Below the pieces are notes generated by a model. The model was given only the letters and a program-made list of their open reading frames with translations. It ran no database searches and was not told the origin of the DNA. From positions 3,115,501 through 3,179,500 of the forward strand of contig NZ_CP068023.1 of the NCBI RefSeq assembly GCF_016695175.1: a stretch of 64,000 nucleotides of DNA. The letters are read 5' to 3'. Position 1 is the first letter of the stretch, and every line of letters starts with the position of its first letter. Source of the stretch: Pseudoalteromonas sp. GCY. GTDB lineage: Bacteria > Pseudomonadota > Gammaproteobacteria > Enterobacterales > Alteromonadaceae. Positions 17,801 to 26,442 of the stretch are shown one piece after another. The position numbers were made by a program, and so were the translations under genes.

Positions 17801-19486
17801 ATGAAACACTCTATGATTTCGGTTGCAATCGCACTTGCAACAGGTCTCACCCTAACTGGCTGCTCTGAGCCATCAACCTCAACTGAGAAAACTAGTGCAC
17901 AAGCTGATACTAAACAATCAGGCTATAAGCTAGTTAATGCATCTCAAGACCGGCTAGATATTTATACCCCAGTAACACTCGAAACAGACTTAAGTCACTT
18001 AAACGATAACCAGAAAAAGATGCTAGCTATACTCATCGACGCTTCGGTTATTATGGATGATTTATTTTGGCAACAAGCGTTCGGCGAAGACAAAGCAACA
18101 TTCCTAAGCAAAATCTCAGACGAAAAAGTACGCCAATTCGCGGACATTAACTATGGGCCTTGGGATCGTTTAAATGGCGACCAAGTTTTTCTTTCTGGCT
18201 TTGAAGAAAAAGCACTGGGCGCGGAGTTTTACCCAAGCGACATCACCAAAGACGAGCTAAATAACGCCGATGTAAAAGATAAAACAGGACTGTATTCTAT
18301 TATCCGCCGCGATGAAAACGGCAAGCTATACAGCACTTCTTACTCATCCGCATATAAAGCAGAATTGGATAAAGCCGCAGAGCTTTTACGCCAAGCAAGT
18401 AAACTGGCACAAGACAAAGAGTTTGCAAACTACTTAAACTTGCGCGCAGATGCATTAGTCAATAATAGCTACCAAGCATCTGATTTCGCTTGGATGGACA
18501 TGAAGAATAACCCGATTGATGTGGTGATTGGCCCAATTGAAACCTATGAAGACCAGCTATTTGGCTATCGCGCCGCTTTTGAGTCTTACGTTCTGGTTAA
18601 AGATTTGGCATGGAGTGAGCGTCTCGCTAAGTTTGCCGCTTTTTTACCTGAGCTACAAACCGGCTTGCCTGTTGATGAAAAATACAAGCAAGAAGTACCA
18701 GGCTCTGATGCCGACCTAAACGCATATGACGTCATTTATTATGCAGGCCATTCAAACGCGGGTAGTAAAACCATTGCGATTAACCTGCCAAATGACGAAG
18801 AAGTGCAACTCCAAAAAGGTACGCGTCGCCTACAGCTTAAAAACGCCATGCGCGCAAAATTCGATAAGATCTTAGTACCAATTGCTGATCAACTTATCGT
18901 CCCTGAGCAACGTAAACACATCACCTTTGATGCTTTCTTTGCTAATACCATGTTCCATGAGGTAGCCCATGGTCTGGGCATTAAAAATACCATTACAGGT
19001 AAAGGTACTGTGCGCCAATCACTGCAAGAACACGCCAGTGCGCTTGAAGAAGGCAAAGCAGATATCCTAGGCCTATATATGGTTGAGCAACTACTTAAAA
19101 AAGGCGAGATCACCGAAGGTACGCTTGAGGATTACTACATCACCTTTATGGCTGGTATCTTCCGCTCAGTACGTTTTGGCGCATCCAGTGCACATGGTAA
19201 AGCGAACATGATCCGCTTTAACTTCTTTAAAGAAGAAGGCGCGTTTTCTAAGAACACGGATGGTTTATATCAAGTGAATATGGAGAAGATGGGCGCAGCG
19301 ATGGAGAAACTGTCTAACCTTATCCTAACGCTACAAGGTGACGGCGACTATCAAAAAGTAGATCAACTGATCGCCACACACGGCGATATCAAAGCGGAAC
19401 TACAAAAAGATCTAGATAAGCTTTCCAAAGCGAACATTCCTGTTGATGTTACCTTTAAGCAAGGTAAGCAGGTGCTAGGGCTGTAA
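17801..19486 (+). CDS. M49-like (dipeptidyl-peptidase III family) zinc peptidase lipoprotein
   Basis: The N-terminus is a lipoprotein signal with lipobox LTGC, so the 561-residue protein should be anchored at the cell envelope. The metal site is H386-E-V-A-H390, and a downstream EEGKAD at 416-421 corresponds to the second-Glu motif (EECRAE/D) of family M49. Classical DPP III has a six-residue HEXXGH motif. This protein has a plain HEXXH and is shorter than classical DPP III. Bacterial relatives are often called 'dipeptidyl-peptidase 3 family' proteins. The expected role is trimming peptides in the periplasm or at the surface. The gene's 3' end is partly duplicated at 20091-20139. The substrate is not known. 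Confidence 0.85.
   Translation: MKHSMISVAIALATGLTLTGCSEPSTSTEKTSAQADTKQSGYKLVNASQDRLDIYTPVTLETDLSHLNDNQKKMLAILIDASVIMDDLFWQQAFGEDKATFLSKISDEKVRQFADINYGPWDRLNGDQVFLSGFEEKALGAEFYPSDITKDELNNADVKDKTGLYSIIRRDENGKLYSTSYSSAYKAELDKAAELLRQASKLAQDKEFANYLNLRADALVNNSYQASDFAWMDMKNNPIDVVIGPIETYEDQLFGYRAAFESYVLVKDLAWSERLAKFAAFLPELQTGLPVDEKYKQEVPGSDADLNAYDVIYYAGHSNAGSKTIAINLPNDEEVQLQKGTRRLQLKNAMRAKFDKILVPIADQLIVPEQRKHITFDAFFANTMFHEVAHGLGIKNTITGKGTVRQSLQEHASALEEGKADILGLYMVEQLLKKGEITEGTLEDYYITFMAGIFRSVRFGASSAHGKANMIRFNFFKEEGAFSKNTDGLYQVNMEKMGAAMEKLSNLILTLQGDGDYQKVDQLIATHGDIKAELQKDLDKLSKANIPVDVTFKQGKQVLGL
19431..19480 (+). repeat. 3' end of peptidase gene, copy A of a flanking repeat
   Basis: This terminal segment of the M49-like gene is repeated 660 bases downstream. 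Bases 19436-19463 are identical to 20096-20123 (28 bp), and weaker similarity continues on both sides. The two copies bracket the small-gene cassette. Confidence 0.85.
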
Positions 19487-19505
19487 CTTCAGTATCATCA
19501 AAAAC

Positions 19506-19533
19506 AAAAGGCGCTTCATATGAAACGCCTTTT
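19506..19533. terminator. Bidirectional terminator after the peptidase gene
   Basis: The stem AAAAGGCG / CGCCTTTT extends through an inner TTCA/TGAA pairing. It ends in a T run in both directions and separates the peptidase gene from the convergent small lipoprotein gene. Confidence 0.85.
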
Positions 19534-19549
19534 AATCCAATATTCACGC

Positions 19550-19714
19550 TTAAGCTTTTTCTTTACAGGTAAAGCTAGTCGTTGATACCGATTTAACATT
19601 GCCCTTGCCACACTCTACAACAGCCATCTCAGCATGTTTTTCTACTAATTGAACATTGTTAGAAGAGGTACAGCCGATTAGAGTCAAAGGTAATACAAGC
19701 AAAATAAGTTTCAT
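19550..19714 (-). CDS. Small lipoprotein with CGKGNVKSV core (cassette gene 2)
   Basis: A 54-residue product starts at the ATG at 19712-19714, with a GGGT-like site upstream. It has a lipoprotein signal with lipobox LIGC (lipid Cys15). The mature part of about 40 residues reads SSNNVQLVEKHAEMA and then CGKGNVKSV, with a second Cys near the end (FTCK). That core is shared with the gene just upstream (19731-19880), which has a completely different N-terminal export signal. The two genes are 16 bases apart and probably form one transcript. I do not recognise the family. A binding partner, a decoy or an immunity-type role toward its neighbour is speculation. Confidence 0.7.
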   Translation of the reverse strand: MKLILLVLPLTLIGCTSSNNVQLVEKHAEMAVVECGKGNVKSVSTTSFTCKEKA

Positions 19715-19730
19715 ATTGACTACCCACAGC

Positions 19731-19880
19731 TTACTTACATTCAAATCCGTCTTTTGTAACAGACTTCACGTTGCCTTTGCCACAAACATCTTTTGCCGTC
19801 TCGGCATTTTCTCTAACTTGGTTAGAAGAACCACCAAATACAGACTTTAACTCACATGACTTTAAATTTCTAAATTTCAT
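19731..19880 (-). CDS. Putative double-glycine-leader secreted peptide (cassette gene 1)
   Basis: The ATG at 19878-19880 follows an AAAGGGTGA Shine-Dalgarno and gives a 49-residue peptide. Residues 1-17, MKFRNLKSCELKSVFGG, fit the double-glycine leader consensus (Leu at -12, Glu at -8, Leu at -7, Val at -4, Gly-Gly at -2/-1). Such leaders are cut by C39-peptidase ABC exporters of bacteriocins and microcins. The predicted 32-residue mature peptide has two Cys (16 and 31) bracketing GKGNVKSVTKDGFE, so a disulfide loop is possible. The downstream lipoprotein shares this core. No exporter is visible in the window. The function is not known. Confidence 0.65.
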   Translation of the reverse strand: MKFRNLKSCELKSVFGGSSNQVRENAETAKDVCGKGNVKSVTKDGFECK

Positions 19881-20090
19881 AATTTCACCCTTTGAATTAC
19901 CCAAAAAAGGGAAAATTATACTATCGAAAAAGAAAATCACCGTCAAAAAAAAAGATCACTATAATTTAAACTTTATAAAACCAACTAATTACAATTACGA
20001 AACAACAGTATCAACATCTTACTTTTACTTTGCCTCTCATAAAAGAGCCATCAAACTATAAAAAAATAAGCTAATTCAGATAATAACAAA
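19881..20090. other. Strongly AT-rich upstream part of the small-gene cassette
   Basis: The base composition is clearly richer in A and T than the flanking genes, with A runs around 19940-19955. It presumably holds the promoter of the two-gene cassette. No further gene is seen. Confidence 0.5.
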
Positions 20091-20139
20091 CGAATATTCC
20101 TGTTGATGTTACCTTTAAGCAAGATAACAGTTGCTCGGT
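20091..20139 (+). repeat. Decayed duplicate of the peptidase gene 3' end, copy B
   Basis: Similarity to 19431-19480 includes 28 identical bases. It is still in frame for NIPVDVTFKQ and then diverges through a one-base gap around 20128. It is the second border of the AT-rich cassette. It could be the original gene end left behind by an insertion that brought a replacement end, or the remnant of a tandem duplication. Confidence 0.8.
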
Positions 20140-20147
20140 AATTAATC

Positions 20148-20429
20148 CTAGATACAATAATCTTTGATTTCTCTTTGGTGTTTTTTGATGGCTTTTGTGG
20201 CTTTGTCAGATTTAGCAATCGCTAAATTTACTTTCGCATCATCGCATTTGTCTTGTAGCTCTTTGCGCATCAAATAGTTTTGATCTTGCTGTTGCTGCGC
20301 CAACCCTTCCACACCACTATATTCAGTTCTGGATTCTGGTTCACGATCTTTTTGATAAGGCTCTGGCACAGTCGCCTTACAGGCGGATAATAATGATACT
20401 GCCAAAATAACAACTAAACTTTTATTCAT
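20148..20429 (-). CDS. Small lipoprotein, unknown function
   Basis: The ATG at 20427-20429 follows a clear AAGGAG site. The 93-residue product starts MNKSLVVILAVSLLSAC, a lipoprotein signal with the lipid Cys at residue 17. The mature part is polar and probably helical, with a run of Gln (QQQQDQ) in the middle, many Lys and Asp, and two Cys (DKCDD and the penultimate residue). An in-frame extension to 20465 exists but has no start as good as this one. I do not recognise the family. Confidence 0.75.
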   Translation of the reverse strand: MNKSLVVILAVSLLSACKATVPEPYQKDREPESRTEYSGVEGLAQQQQDQNYLMRKELQDKCDDAKVNLAIAKSDKATKAIKKHQREIKDYCI

Positions 20430-20565
20430 ATCGCGTACTCCTTGATTTAAAACGGCAAAAGTCAATTTCAGTTATAACAGTTCCAGATATAAACACAAAA
20501 CACGTAGAGCTTAAAAGTTTGTAAAGCGCTTGATGTGTTTACAGTCTCATTGCCTTTTTGAGGAT

Positions 20566-20958
20566 TTAAGCAAAACTCGCCTTTAACTGCTCAATTTCCT
20601 CATCACCGTAGGGTTTTGCTGGATAGAGCCCCCAAACTGGTTTTGGCCATGCAATATCGGTTTTAAATCGTGCGATGTGGTGCACATGTAGTTGCGGCAC
20701 CATATTACCAAGCGCAGCCACGTTCAATTTATCTGGGGTAAAGGTGTCTTGTAACAAACGACTCAGCTTGGCCGATTCTTGCCAAAATTGAACTAGCTGC
20801 GACTCAGGTAAATCAATAATTTCTTTCGCGCCCACAATCCTAGGTACTAAGATAAACCAAGGGTACTGAACATCGTTCATTAACAACACGCTACACAGCG
20901 GCCACTCGGTAATTAAGATACAGTCTCGTTGTAATTCTTTAGCTAATTCAAATGACAT
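20566..20958 (-). CDS. HIT family protein
   Basis: This is a histidine-triad nucleotide-binding/hydrolase protein of 130 residues. The triad motif is QLHVHHIARF with His91, His93 and His94, the central His being the expected nucleophile. Upstream NDVQYPWFILVPR and LNVAALGNMVPQLH match the proteobacterial HIT subgroup with a C-terminal PVWGLYPAKPY stretch. It is probably a cytosolic nucleoside phosphoramidase- or dinucleotide hydrolase-like enzyme. It is transcribed divergently from the DPP IV-like gene. Confidence 0.92.
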   Translation of the reverse strand: MSFELAKELQRDCILITEWPLCSVLLMNDVQYPWFILVPRIVGAKEIIDLPESQLVQFWQESAKLSRLLQDTFTPDKLNVAALGNMVPQLHVHHIARFKTDIAWPKPVWGLYPAKPYGDEEIEQLKASFA

Positions 20959-21070
20959 AGTGAAATTCTATAAATCCTATTTACTCGGCACTCTATCCGA
21001 ATTTGTTGCTATTGCAAAGCGGCTTCATTACCATCCGATCAGACTTTAAAAATATAACAAGGTGGCTACC

Positions 21071-23302
21071 GTGCACTCTCGCATTAAACACTACACCATC
21101 GCCCTTCCGTTAGCGCTTGCCTCTGTCACCGCTAGCGCAGAGCAACTAACGCTAGAGCGACTTTTTGACGACCCGTCTCTTTCAGGTAAAGCACCTGTAA
21201 AACTGCAATTTTCTCCTGACGGTTCTCGTGTTACTTATCTTCAAGGTAAAAAAGAAGACTATAACCGTTACGACCTTTGGGAATACAATCTAAAAGACAA
21301 TACCAACCGCTTGTTGGTAGATTCTGCGGCGCTGTTTTCTGGCCCAGAAAACCTCTCAGATGAAGAAAAGGCACGTCGTGAGCGTCAACGTATTTTTGGC
21401 CGTGGTATTTTAGAATACAAATGGTCCAAAGATGGTAAAGCGCTGCTTTTCCCACTCAATGGCGACTTGTACTACTATGAAATCGCTTCAGGTAAGAGCA
21501 AGAAACTAACGGAAACGGAAGCATTCGAAACCGACGCTCGCTTCTCGCCAAAAGGCAATTTTGTTTCTTTTATTCGTGAGCAAAACCTCTATGCCATTGA
21601 TCTTAAATCGGGTAAAGAAACGCAATTAACTAAAGACGGCGGTGGCGTAATTAAAAACGGCATGGCTGAGTTCGTTGCTCAAGAAGAGATGAGCCGTATG
21701 ACGGGCTATTGGTGGTCGGGTGATGAACAACAAATTGCCTTCACGCGCATTGATGAAAGCCCAGTTCAAGAAGCCATTCGTAACGAAATCTATGCCGAAG
21801 AGGTCAAGCTATTCAATCAACGATACCCATACACCGGGACTGATAACGTTGAGATTGAATTAGGTGTTGTAAAAATCAATGACCAAAAGGTGGATTGGAT
21901 TGATTTAGGCGACGATAAAGATATCTATATTGCCCGTGCAAATTGGTTAAGAGACAACAAAACATTGTCATACCAGTGGCAAAATCGCTCACAGCAAAAA
22001 CTGGAACTGCGCTTTTACGATACTAAAAGCAAAAAACAGCAAGTCGCCCTAACCGAAACCAGTGATACTTGGATTAACCTACACTTTGACCTTGAATTCT
22101 TAAAGGACAAAAAACATTTCGTTTGGGCTTCTGAGCGCGATGGCTTTAAACACCTTTACCTGTACAGAACCAATGGCCAACTTGTGCGCCAAATCACTAA
22201 AGGCGATTGGATTGTTGAAAGCCTTCAGGGCATTGATGAGAAAAAAGGCATCGTATACTTCTCCGGCCGCAAAGACACGCCGCTTGAAAGCCACCTATAC
22301 AGCGTACCACTTTTCAAAGATGGCGATGCAAAACGTATTACCGAAAAAGGCAGCTATCATAGTGTCGTACTGGCAAAAGATAACCGTACCTTTATCGATA
22401 AAAGCTCTTCTGTAAACCGTCCACCAGCCGTTGCGCTACGAAAAGTGAATGGTGACTTTGTTACTTGGCTTGAAGAAAATGCGCTGAATAACGAACATCC
22501 GTTAACACCGTATTTGAGCAATCTAGCCACGCCAGAATATGGCACGCTTAAAGCGGAAGATGGTCAAACCATGTATTACCGCTTATTTAAGCCAGCAAAG
22601 CTTGAAAACGGTAAGAAATATCCTGTTATTGTGAACGTGTATGGCGGCCCTCACGCACAACGTGTGACCAACAGCTGGCGTAGCAAAAACTTGTACTTCC
22701 AATATCTAGCTCAGCAAGGTTATGTGATTTTCCAGCTTGATAACCGCGGCTCCTACAACCGGGGTAAAAAGTTTGAAGATCCTATCTACAAGCACTTAGG
22801 TGTAGTGGAAGTGGCTGACCAGATTAAAGGCGTAGAGTTCTTGCGTACGCTAGAGTACGTCGACCCTGAGCGTATCGGTATTTATGGTCACAGCTATGGT
22901 GGTTATATGGCGCTGATGACAATGTTTAAAGCTGGCGACTACTTTAAAGCTGGTGTCTCTGGTGCGCCAGTAACCGATTGGGCTCTATATGACACGCATT
23001 ACACTGAGCGTTACCTGGGTCACCCAGATACAAATGCAAAGGGCTATGAGCAAAGCGCGGTATTCCCATACGCCGATGGACTAAAAGGCCCGCTGATGAT
23101 CTATCACGGTATGGCGGATGATAACGTACTATTTACCCATGCAACGAAACTATTTAAGCAATTGCAGGACGAGGTTAAGCCATTTGAAATGATGACTTAC
23201 CCCGGCTCGAAGCACAGCTTACGTGGCAAAAAAGTACAAACCCACTTGCATCAAACCATTACTGACTTCTTTAATCGTCATTTTGAGGTTGAAGCTAAAT
23301 AG
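21071..23302 (+). CDS. Dipeptidyl peptidase IV-type serine peptidase (S9B), exported
   Basis: I start it at the GTG at 21071 because AAGG lies 8 bases upstream. The in-frame GTG at 21062 sits on top of that site. The 743-residue product has a signal peptide ending near TASA, a beta-propeller domain (about 50-490) with the EEMSRMTGYWWS segment containing the Glu motif that binds the substrate's N-terminus, and an alpha/beta hydrolase domain. The catalytic residues are Ser608 in GHSYGGYM, Asp in MADDNV and His715 in SKHSLRG. DPP IV enzymes cut X-Pro or X-Ala dipeptides, here in the periplasm, fitting the protein-degrading habits of marine heterotrophs. It is monocistronic. Confidence 0.93.
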   Translation: MHSRIKHYTIALPLALASVTASAEQLTLERLFDDPSLSGKAPVKLQFSPDGSRVTYLQGKKEDYNRYDLWEYNLKDNTNRLLVDSAALFSGPENLSDEEKARRERQRIFGRGILEYKWSKDGKALLFPLNGDLYYYEIASGKSKKLTETEAFETDARFSPKGNFVSFIREQNLYAIDLKSGKETQLTKDGGGVIKNGMAEFVAQEEMSRMTGYWWSGDEQQIAFTRIDESPVQEAIRNEIYAEEVKLFNQRYPYTGTDNVEIELGVVKINDQKVDWIDLGDDKDIYIARANWLRDNKTLSYQWQNRSQQKLELRFYDTKSKKQQVALTETSDTWINLHFDLEFLKDKKHFVWASERDGFKHLYLYRTNGQLVRQITKGDWIVESLQGIDEKKGIVYFSGRKDTPLESHLYSVPLFKDGDAKRITEKGSYHSVVLAKDNRTFIDKSSSVNRPPAVALRKVNGDFVTWLEENALNNEHPLTPYLSNLATPEYGTLKAEDGQTMYYRLFKPAKLENGKKYPVIVNVYGGPHAQRVTNSWRSKNLYFQYLAQQGYVIFQLDNRGSYNRGKKFEDPIYKHLGVVEVADQIKGVEFLRTLEYVDPERIGIYGHSYGGYMALMTMFKAGDYFKAGVSGAPVTDWALYDTHYTERYLGHPDTNAKGYEQSAVFPYADGLKGPLMIYHGMADDNVLFTHATKLFKQLQDEVKPFEMMTYPGSKHSLRGKKVQTHLHQTITDFFNRHFEVEAK

Positions 23303-23608
23303 CCTACTCTAATTGTCTTAAGTAAACACTTAATAACGCCCAACTTCTTATGAACTGGGCGTTTCTTCTCCTTTTCTCTACATTTAGTTCTAGTCCATTG
23401 GTCTAATTGTTTATTCTTCAAGACTAAGAAAAACTGAAATTATTGTTCTATCTCAAGTTATTACTACTAAGATTAATTAGCATGGCTGATACTAATTCAC
23501 CTAAACACATGTCTTAAATTAGAACATTTAGCTTGGCAAGTTAGTATCAATAAGGCGTTCGCGCCCGCTTTCTATTTTTAATAATGAAAACGACATAAGG
23601 ATTGCGTT
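23303..23608. other. Intergenic region between DPP IV-like and chemoreceptor genes
   Basis: The 306 bases hold the DPP IV gene terminator and the AT-rich leader of the chemoreceptor gene, ending in AAGGATT a few bases before its ATG. I see nothing else. Confidence 0.5.
23335..23366 (+). terminator. Terminator of the DPP IV-like gene
   Basis: An 8-bp stem (AACGCCCA and complement) with a partly paired inner loop is followed by TTTCTTCTCC. It stands 33 bases after the stop codon. Confidence 0.75.
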
Positions 23609-25249
23609 ATGTCCAAACAGTTTTTCCGAAACCTCACCATTTTCCAGCGGCTCGCGCTACTGATCATTGTGGTTATTATCGGCGTTATCCTTCAAAGCGC
23701 AGTGAGCTTATCGCAACAGTATGATGCGCTCGAAAAGCAGCAATATCATAAAACTCAAAACCTTGTTGAAAATGCCTATAGTTTAGTGGCTTACTTTCAT
23801 CAACAATATGTATCTGGGAAACTCCCTGAAGCGCAAGCTCAATCCGCAGCCCTTAATGCCGTTGCCGCTTTACGATACGAAGGTAACAATTACTTTTGGA
23901 TCAACGACTATCATCCTAAAATGGTGATGCACCCATTTAAAAGCGAACTTAACGGCAAAGATCTCAGCCAATCAAAAGATCCCAATGGCAAACGCTTATT
24001 CGTTGAAATGGTGCAAGTGGCAGAAAAAAGTGGTGCAGGATTTGTTCCCTACCTTTGGCCAAAGCCCGGCAAAGAAGCCCCTGTCGAAAAAATATCTTAC
24101 GTCAAAGCGTTTACACCTTGGGGTTGGATCATCGGCTCCGGTGTGTACCTCGACACTATCGAAGCTGAGTTTGCCTATATTCGAAATTTGCTATTAATTG
24201 AGATGGCTGTACTCATTGTGCTGCTATTCCCGTTTAGCGCACTCATTAGTAAGAGCATCATCACACCCATTCAACAAGCCAAAGACATGATGAAAGATAT
24301 CGCTCAAGGCGAAGGCGATTTGACTCGACAACTCGACGAAAGCGGTAAAGATGAAATCACCGCACTTGCCAAGTACTTTAACTTGTATACCGAGAAGATG
24401 CGTCATTCCATCGCAACAGTGGCCCATAACGCCAAAGAAGTTGAAACCTTGGCCAACCAAGTAAAAGCGGCTGGCGAAGAGAACTTGGCATTTATTGAAT
24501 CGCAAAATGACAATAGTCGCCAAGTCGCCACGGCTGCCGAACAAATGACCATGCAAGTTCGTGAGATAAGTAGCAATGCAGATACTGCCGAGCACTCTGC
24601 TGCAGACGCTCGCAATTACAGCGCAAAAGGCAAACAAACTATTTCTCAAACCATCGCCGCCATTAAAAAGCTATCGGAGCAAATTCAATCTGTAAGTGTG
24701 ACAACGACGAGCCTTGCACAAGAGAGTCAGCATATAGGTTCGGTGCTCGATGTTATTCGAGGCATTGCGGAGCAAACCAACTTACTTGCGTTAAACGCGG
24801 CGATAGAAGCGGCTCGAGCAGGTGAACAAGGGCGAGGTTTTGCCGTAGTTGCAGATGAAGTACGTACCCTTGCAAGTCGCACGGGTCAAAGCACAGATGA
24901 AATCCACAACATGATAGAGCGACTGCAAAAAGAAGCGCAACAAGCTGTAGCAGCAGTAAAAATCAGCCAACAAATCTCGGAGCAAACGGTTGACCAAGTA
25001 CAGCTTGCCGATAACGCACTGACTGAGATTGAACGCCTGATTGACGCCATCTCGGATATGAATACCCACATCGCCAAAGCCACCGATGAGCAGAGTCTTG
25101 CAGCGCAAGAAGTTAATGAGCGGATCGCCCAGCTTTCTGACTCCACCCATCATTCTTTGGATACCACGCATTCGCTTAACAACACCAGTGAACAACTAAC
25201 ACGAGCAAGTCACGAATTGAGTGACATAGTTAACCGCTTTAGAGTATGA
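23609..25249 (+). CDS. Methyl-accepting chemotaxis protein with single Cache sensor
   Basis: The 546-residue chemoreceptor has a membrane helix (about 14-32), a periplasmic sCache_2-type domain (about 45-190) with the typical [15 protein letters not shown] and [11 protein letters not shown] segments, a second helix (about 192-212), HAMP, and the signalling hairpin with the tip [20 protein letters not shown] (about 385-405). sCache_2 receptors commonly sense small organic acids; the ligand here is unknown. There is no C-terminal CheR/CheB pentapeptide. It is monocistronic, and no other che genes are near. Confidence 0.95.
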   Translation: MSKQFFRNLTIFQRLALLIIVVIIGVILQSAVSLSQQYDALEKQQYHKTQNLVENAYSLVAYFHQQYVSGKLPEAQAQSAALNAVAALRYEGNNYFWINDYHPKMVMHPFKSELNGKDLSQSKDPNGKRLFVEMVQVAEKSGAGFVPYLWPKPGKEAPVEKISYVKAFTPWGWIIGSGVYLDTIEAEFAYIRNLLLIEMAVLIVLLFPFSALISKSIITPIQQAKDMMKDIAQGEGDLTRQLDESGKDEITALAKYFNLYTEKMRHSIATVAHNAKEVETLANQVKAAGEENLAFIESQNDNSRQVATAAEQMTMQVREISSNADTAEHSAADARNYSAKGKQTISQTIAAIKKLSEQIQSVSVTTTSLAQESQHIGSVLDVIRGIAEQTNLLALNAAIEAARAGEQGRGFAVVADEVRTLASRTGQSTDEIHNMIERLQKEAQQAVAAVKISQQISEQTVDQVQLADNALTEIERLIDAISDMNTHIAKATDEQSLAAQEVNERIAQLSDSTHHSLDTTHSLNNTSEQLTRASHELSDIVNRFRV

Positions 25250-25259
25250 TATCCACCCT

Positions 25260-25287
25260 GCAGAGCACCTGTCAGTGCTCTGCTTCT
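25260..25287 (+). terminator. Terminator of the chemoreceptor gene
   Basis: A 9-bp perfect stem (GCAGAGCAC / GTGCTCTGC) has a six-base loop followed by TTCTT, eleven bases after the stop codon. Confidence 0.8.
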
Positions 25288-25395
25288 TGCCCAATAGATG
25301 ATTGATATTCCTTATCTTGTCGATAAAAATAATCCGTGAGCATCTAAGCTATTTTACCGCTATATTGCCAATTTATTTGCTGAGCAGAATAGCCC

Positions 25396-26442
25396 GTGAA
25401 AATCTGTTTTATTATGTACCCTTGGGAGCGTGTAGAAGCTGAAAACGACAGCACGCTGAGACTTATCCATGAAGCCGTATCGCGCGGTCACGTCGTTGCC
25501 ATCACCACCGTAAACAACCTCACTATTCGCGAAAGTGTTGCTAGTGCCTTCTGTGATGTATTTGTTGCGGGCCAAAAAGTATCTGACAACTTCGTGAGTT
25601 TTTACAACAAAGCTGAGTTTAAAAAAGTACAGCTTCCTTTGGCAGGTTTTGACGCGATATTTATGCGCGCTAATCCGCCGCTTGATACCTTGGCGATGAA
25701 CTTTTTGGACTCTGTTCGTGATGATACTTTCATCATCAACGACATTGATGGCCTGCGCATTGCTAATAACAAGCTATACACAGCGTCTTTCCAAGGCATT
25801 GCGAGAGAGTTTATTCCAAATACGCATGTATCTAAAAACAAAGAGTATTTAGAGCGTATATTCTCTGAGTCAGAGCAAGAGAAAATGATCTTAAAGCCGC
25901 TTGATGGCTTTGGTGGTCGCGGTGTTATCGTCGTTGAAAAACGCGCGAAACAAAGCTTTAGCTCACTCCTTGAGTTTTATATTGGTGGCGACGAGGCTGG
26001 TAAAGGCAGCAACTACGTCATTTTACAAGACTATGTTGAAGGTGCCGACGAGGGTGATGTTCGCATCCTAATGCTTAACGGCGAACCGATTGGCGCCATG
26101 AAACGTGTGCCTGCAGCAAATGAAGTGCGTGCCAACGTACATGCCGGTGGCAAAGTGGTGAAACACAAACTCACCAACCAAGAAAAAGCGCTATGTAAGC
26201 ATATCGGTCCTAAGCTTGTGCGTGATGGTTTGTACTTTGTTGGCATTGACGTGATAGGCGGCAAGCTTATTGAAGTTAACGTGCTCTCGCCTGGCGGGAT
26301 AACCCGTATTAACCGTTTAAACCGCTGTAAGCTGCAAGTGCAAGTTATTGATTTTGTAGAGAGTGTGGTGCACGCCAAAGAGCTAGTAACGCATCGCAAA
26401 AACCAATTCCGTCAAGTAATAGAAGATGCTCATGCTATCTGA
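25396..26442 (+). CDS. GshB-like ATP-grasp ligase
   Basis: The 348-residue protein (GTG start) aligns with prokaryotic glutathione synthetase: MRANPPLDT near residue 90, ILKPLDGFGGRGV near 165, the DVRILMLNGEPIGAMKR segment, and the C-terminal FVGIDVIGGKLIEVNVLSPGG metal/ATP motif. ATP-grasp enzymes of this kind join a carboxylate to an amine through an acyl phosphate. It overlaps the start of the next gene by 17 bases, so they are translationally coupled. That neighbour, an FGase/DUF1704 fusion, suggests a different product from glutathione, or a glutathione-like peptide; this is inference. Annotation as plain gshB would be over-specific. Confidence 0.85.
   Translation: MKICFIMYPWERVEAENDSTLRLIHEAVSRGHVVAITTVNNLTIRESVASAFCDVFVAGQKVSDNFVSFYNKAEFKKVQLPLAGFDAIFMRANPPLDTLAMNFLDSVRDDTFIINDIDGLRIANNKLYTASFQGIAREFIPNTHVSKNKEYLERIFSESEQEKMILKPLDGFGGRGVIVVEKRAKQSFSSLLEFYIGGDEAGKGSNYVILQDYVEGADEGDVRILMLNGEPIGAMKRVPAANEVRANVHAGGKVVKHKLTNQEKALCKHIGPKLVRDGLYFVGIDVIGGKLIEVNVLSPGGITRINRLNRCKLQVQVIDFVESVVHAKELVTHRKNQFRQVIEDAHAI

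Noticed and set aside
24770..24880. Similarity between the two chemoreceptor genes at 24770-24880 and 62310-62420, first taken as a DNA repeat
   Set aside because: It reflects the strongly conserved protein tip of all chemoreceptors; the third codon positions differ throughout.
24224..25195. Several minus-strand frames inside the first chemoreceptor gene
   Set aside because: Antisense shadows of the signalling domain; the plus-strand gene explains the region.
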